A DNA stretch of 64,000 nt from Georgenia soli (GTDB taxonomy: Bacteria; Actinomycetota; Actinomycetes; Actinomycetales; Actinomycetaceae), in contig NZ_PDJI01000004.1 in the NCBI RefSeq assembly GCF_002563695.1, positions 1,798,001 to 1,862,000 on the forward strand, read 5' to 3'. Shown piece after piece: positions 58,477 to 64,000 of this stretch. How positions within the stretch are numbered: the first letter of the stretch is position 1; every line of letters begins with the position of its first letter. Under the pieces are notes generated by a model. It searched no databases and was not told the DNA's origin. It saw only the letters and a program-made list of their open reading frames with translations. The translations under genes and the position numbers were made by a program.

Positions 58477-59447
58477 GACGTCACCCTGGCACGGTGCAGC
58501 TCGGCGTAACGCTCCACGGTGGCGGCGTCACCGCGGCCCGCGGCGCGCCACCCGAGAAGCACCGAGCCCCAGGCCCCGGCGGTGCCCCCGAGGACCGCCG
58601 GGACGATCTCGGGCAGGCGGTGGACCGTGAGCCGGCGGCGGACGTGCTCGCGGAGCGGGTCGAGCAGGGCGTCCCCGGCGTGGACCAGGCCGCCACCTAC
58701 GACGACCCGGGAAGCGCCGGTCACGCGGACGATGTCCGAGACGAGCACCCCCAGGCCGTCGACCGCCTCCGCCCACACCAGCTCCGCCGTCCGGTCGCCC
58801 TGCAGGGTCCGGTCGAGGACCCCGCGCGCGCCGTCGACCGGCGTGCCGGTCAGCCGGGTGTAGCGCCGGCCGATCGCCGCCGCCGAGGCGAACGTCTCCG
58901 GGCACCCGCGCCCGCCGCACGCGCACGGGTCGCCGTCCGTGGTCCCTCCGTGCCCGACCTCGCCGACGTAGCCGCCGGCGACGACGGGCCGACCGCCGAG
59001 CACCAGCGCGGCGGCGATGCCCGTGCCGACCGACAGGTACGCGAGGTCCTCGGCGCCCCGGCCCGCACCGAGACGCCACTCCGCCAGGCCGCCGGCACGC
59101 ACGTCGTGACCGAAACCGACCGGCAGGCCGGTGCGCGCCGCGACGAGGTCGCGCACGGGCAGGTCGGTCCACCCGAGGTTCTCCGAGTGGACGCACACCC
59201 CGCGGTTCTCGTCCACCGTCCCCGGGACGGCGAGGCCGACGCCGACGGCGGTGTGGGTGGGCGGGACCGCGGCGAGCGCCGCCTCCACCGCCTGCAGCAC
59301 GACGGCGAACGACTGCTCGGGGCCGTCCGACGCGCGCGTGGGCGTGCTGGCGCGGTGCAGGACGCCGTCGCGGTCGACGACGAGGGACTTCACCGCGGTG
59401 CCGCCGACGTCGAGGGCGACGACCGCCTGGGGCAGGTGCTCGGACAT
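58473..59447 (-). CDS. ROK-family sugar kinase
   Basis: This 324-residue protein has the phosphate-binding VVALDVGGTAVKSLVVD at its start, LSVGTGIAAALVLGGRPV, the ROK zinc motif GHGGTTDGDPCACGGRGCPE and VVVGGGLVHAGDALLDPL. There is no N-terminal HTH, so it is an enzyme rather than a repressor. In this operon it would phosphorylate GalNAc (or galactosamine) at C6. Glucose or ManNAc specificity cannot be excluded. ATG 59447 lies 8 bp after the permease stop. Confidence 0.88.
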   Translation of the reverse strand: MSEHLPQAVVALDVGGTAVKSLVVDRDGVLHRASTPTRASDGPEQSFAVVLQAVEAALAAVPPTHTAVGVGLAVPGTVDENRGVCVHSENLGWTDLPVRDLVAARTGLPVGFGHDVRAGGLAEWRLGAGRGAEDLAYLSVGTGIAAALVLGGRPVVAGGYVGEVGHGGTTDGDPCACGGRGCPETFASAAAIGRRYTRLTGTPVDGARGVLDRTLQGDRTAELVWAEAVDGLGVLVSDIVRVTGASRVVVGGGLVHAGDALLDPLREHVRRRLTVHRLPEIVPAVLGGTAGAWGSVLLGWRAAGRGDAATVERYAELHRARVTS

Positions 59448-59455
59448 CGCGCGCC

Positions 59456-60421
59456 CTACTTGATGCTTCCGGCGGTCAGGCCCGCCACCAGGCGCTTCTC
59501 GATGAACGCGAACAGGATGACGACCGGGAGGATCGCCACGATCGAGACACCGAAGACGTACTGCCACGCCGAGTCGTACTGACCGACGAACTTGGTCAGC
59601 GCGACGGACAGCGGCTGGAGCTCTGCCGAGGTGAGGATGACCAGGGAGGCGGCGAACTCGTTCCAGGCGGCCACGAAGGTGAAGATCACCGCGGTCACGA
59701 TGCCGGGCCACACCAGCGGCAGGTTGATCCGGAACAGCACCGCGAGCCGGCCGGCGCCGTCCAGCTGGGCGGCCTCGTCGACCTCCTTCGGCACGGACGC
59801 GAAGAACGAGTGCATGATCCACGTGCCGAAGGACATGTTGAACGCCGCGTTGATGAGGATCATCGCGAGCCAGGTGTCCTGGATGCCCCAGTCGAGGAAC
59901 TGCCGGAACAGCCCGGCCACGAGCACGGCCGGCTGCAGCATCTGCGTGATCAGCACGAGGAACATGAAGGTCAGCCGGCCGGGGAACCGGAACCGGGCCG
60001 TGTAGTAGGCCGCCGGCATGGCCACGAGCAGCGTCAGCAACGTGGCGCACACCGCGATGACGACCGTGGAGGTCAGGTTCATCGGCAGCGGGGTCTCCGG
60101 CGTGGACCACATGGTCACGAAGTTCTCCGGGTGCCACTCCTCGGGCAGGTAGGTGGGCGGCACCCGCAGGATCTCCGGCCGGGACTTGAACGACCCGACG
60201 AGCATCACGAGGTAGGGCACGAGGAACAGCAGCGCGACGACCACGCCCGCGACCACGCGCAGCGGGATCGAGGCTCGGGCGCCGGGGCCGCCGTCGTCGT
60301 ACCGGGAGCGGCGGCGCGTACGCGTGGTGACGCGCGGCACCGTGCCGCTCGGCGCGGTGGTCGGGGAGGTTCCCGGGGCGGTGGTGCTGGGGGCCGGCGT
60401 GCCGGCGGGCAGGGCGCTCAC
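59456..60421 (-). CDS. Carbohydrate ABC permease (MalG type)
   Basis: This 321-residue protein has a ~60-residue Thr/Pro/Ala-rich cytoplasmic start, then six helices, LVMLVGSFKSRPEILRVPPT early on, and the EAA loop EVDEAAQLDGAGRLAVLFRI then NLPLVWPG. GTG 60421 overlaps the upstream permease stop (GTGA). No ATPase is encoded in the operon, so a shared MsiK-like ATPase elsewhere is likely. Confidence 0.92.
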   Translation of the reverse strand: MSALPAGTPAPSTTAPGTSPTTAPSGTVPRVTTRTRRRSRYDDGGPGARASIPLRVVAGVVVALLFLVPYLVMLVGSFKSRPEILRVPPTYLPEEWHPENFVTMWSTPETPLPMNLTSTVVIAVCATLLTLLVAMPAAYYTARFRFPGRLTFMFLVLITQMLQPAVLVAGLFRQFLDWGIQDTWLAMILINAAFNMSFGTWIMHSFFASVPKEVDEAAQLDGAGRLAVLFRINLPLVWPGIVTAVIFTFVAAWNEFAASLVILTSAELQPLSVALTKFVGQYDSAWQYVFGVSIVAILPVVILFAFIEKRLVAGLTAGSIK

Positions 60422-61395
60422 TCGTCGATCCCCTTCATCGGCTTGACGATCTTGACGTAGACGGCGATGACCACGATGACGATGACGAGGTTGACCACCG
60501 ACAGGGCGGAGGCGACGCCCGAGTCGCGCATCTCCTGGAGGATCTTGAACATCAGCGTGGTGGTGGTGTCCGACCCGTACCCGGGCAGCGCGCCCGTGAC
60601 GATCTTGAGGATCGGGAAGTTGTTGAAGACGTTGATGATGTTGATGATCGTGGCCACCGCCAGCGCCGGCCTGAGCTGGGGCAGGACGATCCGGAAGTAG
60701 GTCGCGCGGCGCGAGGCGCCGTCGATGCGGGCGGCCTCGAGCACGTCCTTGCTCACCGACTGCATCCCGGCGAGCAGGGTGTAGGTGGTGAAGGGCAGGG
60801 AGACGAAGATGGCGATGGCGATCGCCACGATGAAGGCGGAGGGCATCGACTTGGTGAACCCGAAGTCGGGCGAGTCGATGAGGCCGAGGTCCACGAGGAC
60901 CCGCTGGAACACCCCGTAGTTCGGCTCGAACCCGTAGTAGACGACCGTGGTGGTCATGACCACCGAGGCCGCCCACGGGACGACGATGGCGAGCCGGACG
61001 AGCTGGCGGCCGGGGAACGCCTTGTTGAGAAAGTTGGCGAGCACCAGCGAGATCAGCACCGTGCCGGCGACCACGACGACGACCCACAGCACGGTGCGCA
61101 GCAGGACCCCGGGAAGGGCCGGCATCGCGAAGAGCTCCTGGAAGTTCGCGAGCCCGACGCTGCCGCGGTCGACACCCACCTGCGAGATCTCGCGGGTGGC
61201 GTTGTACATCATGAGCCCTGCCGGGTAGAGCACGATCGCGGCGATCAGCAGGACGCCGGGACCGATCCACGGCAGGGCGCGCAACAGGTCGCGGAGGCCG
61301 GTACCGGTCTCACGCCGACGCTGCGGGGGCGTGACGGCCGGCGGTGCCTCGGCGGCGGCGCGGCTTCGCCCCGGGAGGGTGAGGGTGCGGGCCAT
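60418..61395 (-). CDS. Carbohydrate ABC permease (MalF type)
   Basis: This 325-residue protein has six helices and the EAA loop DVLEAARIDGASRRATYFRI then VLPQLRP. It pairs with the following MalG-type subunit. ATG 61395 was chosen because GAAGGA is 6 nt upstream; ATG 61401 directly abuts that site. Confidence 0.92.
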   Translation of the reverse strand: MARTLTLPGRSRAAAEAPPAVTPPQRRRETGTGLRDLLRALPWIGPGVLLIAAIVLYPAGLMMYNATREISQVGVDRGSVGLANFQELFAMPALPGVLLRTVLWVVVVVAGTVLISLVLANFLNKAFPGRQLVRLAIVVPWAASVVMTTTVVYYGFEPNYGVFQRVLVDLGLIDSPDFGFTKSMPSAFIVAIAIAIFVSLPFTTYTLLAGMQSVSKDVLEAARIDGASRRATYFRIVLPQLRPALAVATIINIINVFNNFPILKIVTGALPGYGSDTTTTLMFKILQEMRDSGVASALSVVNLVIVIVVIAVYVKIVKPMKGIDE

Positions 61396-61445
61396 GCGCA
61401 TTCCTTCTCAGAGTCTGGGGCCTTGCGGCCGGGTGGGACGGGGCG

Positions 61446-61473
61446 CGGCTGCGACCCTTTCGGGTCGCAGCCG
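61446..61473 (-). terminator. Stable GNRA hairpin between binding-protein and permease genes
   Basis: On the transcribed (minus) strand a 12-bp stem, CGGCTGCGACCC with its complement, closes a GAAA tetraloop. It lies 15 nt past the binding-protein stop. It probably stops part of transcription or protects the upstream mRNA, giving more binding protein than permease. Confidence 0.75.
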
Positions 61474-61487
61474 CTGGGTGGCTCCGG

Positions 61488-62723
61488 TCAGGCGTTGTCG
61501 GCCTCGGCCTGGATCCCGGCGAGAACCTCGGCCGGGTCGCTGCCGGTGGCGAGCAGACCGATCTGTCCCTGCATCGCCGCCTGGGTGGCGGCCCACGCCG
61601 GGTTGGTCGACGGGTAGAACTGGGCGTGCGGCAGGAGCTCGTTGAACGCCGCCATGTCCTCGTTGGTCGTCTGCTCCGCGCCGGACTTGGTGACGGGCAG
61701 GAAGCCCTCCGTGTCCACGAACTTGACGTAGTTCTCGGCGTCGTAGAAGAAGTCGAGGAACGCGCCGACCTGCTCGGCCTTGTCGCCCTCGTTCTTGAAC
61801 GCCATCAGGTGGTCGGCCACGCCGAGGGTGACCTGCTCGCCGTCCTTGGTCGGGATCGGGTGGATCGAGTAGTTCAGCTCGGGGTTCTTCTCCTCGATCA
61901 TGCCGACGATCGGCGGCAGGCCCATGGCCATGCCGAACTTGCCCTGGATGAACTGGTCGAGCATCGGCGTGCGCTGGGTGGCGCCGGCGTCCGGCTGGGT
62001 GAGGCCGTCGTCGTAGAGCTTCTTCATGAACTCGGCGGCCTCGAGGTTCTCGGGCGTGTCGACGGTGATCGTCTCGGCGTCGCCGTAGCCGCCCCCGGCG
62101 CCGAAGAAGAAGATGCCGGCCTCGGCCTGGGCCTCCTCGGACCCGAGCGGCAGGCCGTAGCCGTACGCGTCGGTGCTGTCCGTGATCTTCTTGGCCGCGT
62201 CGTAGAGCTCGTCCCAGGTGGTCGGGGGCGCGTCGACGCCCGCCTCGGCGAGGACGTCGTCGTTGACGAAGAGCGCGCGGGCCGAGGCGATCAGCGGGAA
62301 GCCGTACTGCTTGCCGTTCATGGAGGCGTTCTCCACGAAGGACTCCTGGAAGTCCGCGATCGTCTCCTCGGAGAGCACCTCGTCGGCCGAGTAGAGCAGC
62401 TCGTCCTCCACGTAGCCGGCGAAGGCGTCGATGCTGAGGATGTCCGGTGCCTGGTTGGACTGCACCCGGGTGCGGATGACGTCGTTGATGTTCTCCCAGG
62501 ACTGCATCTCGAGCTCGACCGTGACGCCGGGGTTCTCGGCCTCGAAGTCGGCGATGACCTCGTCCCACAGCACCTTGGTGTTGTCCGAGTACGTGGCGGC
62601 CAGCATGGTCAGCTCGACGTCGCCGCCCTCGCCGGAGTCGCCGCCGGCAGAACCGGACGAGCACGCGGCCAGCGTCAGCGCTGCCGCCACGGCGATCGCC
62701 GCAGCCCCTGTCTTTCGTGTCAC
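61488..62723 (-). CDS. Carbohydrate ABC transporter substrate-binding lipoprotein
   Basis: This 411-residue family 1 extracellular solute-binding protein has a signal peptide with lipobox LTLAAC at about residue 22, then VELTMLAATYSDNTKVLWDE, VTVELEMQSWENINDVIRTR, IQGKFGMAMGLPPIVGMIEE and STNPAWAATQAAMQGQIGLL. GTG 62723 follows AAGGAG. It is the first gene of the amino-sugar operon and should bind the imported mono- or oligosaccharide. Confidence 0.93.
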   Translation of the reverse strand: MTRKTGAAAIAVAAALTLAACSSGSAGGDSGEGGDVELTMLAATYSDNTKVLWDEVIADFEAENPGVTVELEMQSWENINDVIRTRVQSNQAPDILSIDAFAGYVEDELLYSADEVLSEETIADFQESFVENASMNGKQYGFPLIASARALFVNDDVLAEAGVDAPPTTWDELYDAAKKITDSTDAYGYGLPLGSEEAQAEAGIFFFGAGGGYGDAETITVDTPENLEAAEFMKKLYDDGLTQPDAGATQRTPMLDQFIQGKFGMAMGLPPIVGMIEEKNPELNYSIHPIPTKDGEQVTLGVADHLMAFKNEGDKAEQVGAFLDFFYDAENYVKFVDTEGFLPVTKSGAEQTTNEDMAAFNELLPHAQFYPSTNPAWAATQAAMQGQIGLLATGSDPAEVLAGIQAEADNA

Positions 62724-62788
62724 GAGAGGGTTCTCCTTGTCTGCACCCGGCGGGAGAGGGTGGCCTCGACCCGCGCGCCGGTGTGATT

Positions 62789-62850
62789 GTTCGTGAGTGG
62801 TCAATGCGCCTATGCATCATGTCTGCTCAGCACGCCCAGTTTCGTGCGTG
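62789..62850. promoter_or_regulatory. Candidate DeoR-type operator pair upstream of the amino-sugar operon
   Basis: GTTCGTGAGTG (62789-62799) and TTTCGTGCGTG (62840-62850) are 11-mers matching at 9 positions and spaced 51 bp apart, near five helical turns. TTCGT-type direct repeats are typical of AgaR/DeoR sites. The 315-bp gap 62724-63038 also contains the terminator at 62977. A minus-strand TTGACG box (around 62865) is a possible -35. Confidence 0.5.
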
Positions 62851-62976
62851 CGCCAGATCACGTCAAGCGAATGGACTTGCTTGGCGGTCACGGTTCCGTA
62901 ACGGACCCGACACGACCCGGAGCGACGACGCCGGGCAGGACCTTGGTCCGCCCCCGGCCGCGGCGGGGGCTGCCCA

Positions 62977-63013
62977 GCACGACGCCCGGAGCGCAGGGCT
63001 CCGGGCGTCGTGC
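62977..63013 (-). terminator. Strong terminator after the NPCBM glycosidase gene
   Basis: A perfect 16-bp stem (GCACGACGCCCGGAGC at 62977-62992 with 62998-63013) and a 5-nt loop lie 26 bp past the stop at 63039. Confidence 0.82.
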
Positions 63014-63038
63014 GGTCAGACGGCGGGCGGGACGCCGC

Positions 63039-64000
63039 TCAGGAGCACTGCGCCCAGATGTTCGCCCAGTCGCCGTGGTCCTGGCCGTTGTGCCCCAGCG
63101 GGTCGAGCACAAGCTCCAGGGTCTCGACGCCGGTGACGTCCACGGCCGCACGGCCGGTCTCCGAGGTCGCCGTCATCGTCGGTGACCGCCAGAGCTCTGC
63201 ACCGTCGCCTCGCACGATGAAGGCGATCGAGCCGCCCTGCGCGATCTCGTCGTCGACTCCGTAGTCGAACGCGAGCGAGGTGCAGGTCCCGCCGAGGTCG
63301 ACGGTGACGGTGGATGGGGCGTGCGCCCCGATCCCCTTGGCATAGGTACGCCCGCCCAGCGAGAGGACGTTCCCGTCGTCGGCGCCCTGCTCGCCGTTCG
63401 ACCGGTCACGTTCGACCGGTCCCCAGCCGTTCGTCGACGAGACCCACTCCACGTCGGAGAGGAAGTAACCCCCGGCGACGAGGTCCACCTGCACGGACTG
63501 CACCACGCCGTCGCCGGCCGTGAGCTCGAGCCGGACCGCGTCCAGCCCGCTGCGCCCCTCGGGATCGAGCACGAGCGCGACCGTCCGGGTCTCCCCGGGA
63601 GCGACCTCGACGGTGACCGGCTCGGCGGCGAAGGTCTCGAGACCGGTCGCCGAGAGCGTCACCGATCCCGCGGCGTCGCCCACGTTCCGCACCGGCACCG
63701 ACGCGGTGATCACCTGGTTCGGGTCGGCGACGCTGAGCCGGTCGACCTCGATGCGCGCGAGGGGCGCGACCGCCTCCACGATCTCTGCCCGCGCCGTGAA
63801 GGCCTGGACCAGCCGCCCGTCGCGCGAGGTGACGACACCGTCGACGGCGAGCAGCGAGCCGTCCTGCGGCACCGGGACGGTGGCGACCCAGGTGCGGCTC
63901 GTGCCCGCCTTGACCGGCGAGTTGCCGCGCGTGCCCTCGACCTTCGTCGCGCCGGGCACGTCGACACGCACGTCACGCAGCCGCTCCTCGCCCGCCGTGA
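63039..64000 (-). CDS. C-terminal part of a secreted glycoside hydrolase with NPCBM domain (5' end outside window)
   Basis: The frame is open to the right edge, giving at least 320 residues. Two beta-rich linker/Ig-like regions (to ~residue 160 of the visible part; ITASVPVRNVGDAAGSVTLS and VEVAPGETRTVALVLDPEGR) precede a typical NPCBM/NEW2 carbohydrate-binding domain (YFLSDVEWVSSTNGWGPVER, SLGGRTYAKGIGAHAPSTVT, SLAFDYGVDDE, DHGDWANIWAQ). Such domains end large extracellular glycosidases. The catalytic family is not visible. Given the adjacent GalNAc-type operon, an alpha-GalNAc or galactoside-releasing enzyme is a reasonable guess. Confidence 0.85.
   Translation of the reverse strand, partial: TAGEERLRDVRVDVPGATKVEGTRGNSPVKAGTSRTWVATVPVPQDGSLLAVDGVVTSRDGRLVQAFTARAEIVEAVAPLARIEVDRLSVADPNQVITASVPVRNVGDAAGSVTLSATGLETFAAEPVTVEVAPGETRTVALVLDPEGRSGLDAVRLELTAGDGVVQSVQVDLVAGGYFLSDVEWVSSTNGWGPVERDRSNGEQGADDGNVLSLGGRTYAKGIGAHAPSTVTVDLGGTCTSLAFDYGVDDEIAQGGSIAFIVRGDGAELWRSPTMTATSETGRAAVDVTGVETLELVLDPLGHNGQDHGDWANIWAQCS

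Overview
The window is very GC-rich, gene-dense DNA from an actinobacterium. Supporting signs are SCO6880-type conjugation genes, an F420-dependent oxidoreductase family member, small actinobacterial DUF proteins (DUF6458, DUF6191, DUF6668), frequent GTG/TTG starts, ATGA-type overlaps, and many -10 boxes placed 6-7 nt before a start codon, which implies leaderless mRNAs. A Micrococcales member is a reasonable inference but is not proven here. About 66 genes are visible. There are no tRNA or rRNA genes, CRISPR arrays, insertion sequences or integrases.

Layout. (a) 1-6995: a sugar-acid locus with a divergent GntR repressor, a GntP permease, then an idnO-idnD-hydroxyacid dehydrogenase-KDPG aldolase-KDG kinase operon. 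The gntP and idnO promoters share an almost identical 15-bp palindrome, the likely GntR operator. (b) 7122-9510: a polar amino-acid ABC transporter. (c) 9826-13288: sugar MFS porter, SMR pump, DUF6458 and an App1-type phosphatase. (d) 13474-21572: a compact type IV secretion (T4SS)-like island with a two-domain wall hydrolase, lipoprotein, DUF6668 protein, pilin-like protein, single-pass membrane protein, VirB6/TrbL-like channel, SCO6880 protein and VirB4-like ATPase. No relaxase, coupling protein or integrase was seen. (e) 21656-40070: secreted phosphodiesterase, VIT1-type transporter, degenerate response regulator, gamma-glutamyltransferase, SppA, several peptidases and hypothetical genes, and one decayed alpha/beta-hydrolase. 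(f) 40123-48101: a small-protein pair including a SFPASDPP-motif protein, CPBP protease, DinB, a TetR/oxidoreductase pair with a strong operator, MFS, Vsr and a TRIC channel. (g) 48127-54963: M20 amidohydrolase, then a tandem glycine riboswitch in front of an EamA transporter, a hypothetical gene and an ABC exporter. (h) 54975-64000: a minus-strand amino-sugar locus with ABC importer, ROK kinase, DeoR regulator, AgaS-like isomerase, tagatose-6-P-type kinase, class II aldolase, and the C-terminal end of a secreted NPCBM glycosidase.

How the genes work together. Region (a) would convert L-idonate or 5-ketogluconate to gluconate and also carries the last two Entner-Doudoroff-type steps. The intervening dehydratase is not in view. 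Region (h) reads as N-acetylgalactosamine use: extracellular release, import, phosphorylation, deamination/isomerisation, second phosphorylation and aldol cleavage. The deacetylase is missing from the window.

Most unusual observations: a pilin-like domain present both as a separate 97-residue protein and, about 55% identical over 55 residues, near the N-terminus of the VirB6-like channel; three intergenic arrays with the same 19-bp period but different sequences; a glycine riboswitch controlling an EamA transporter; and a palindromic intergenic element shared by two loci 26 kb apart.
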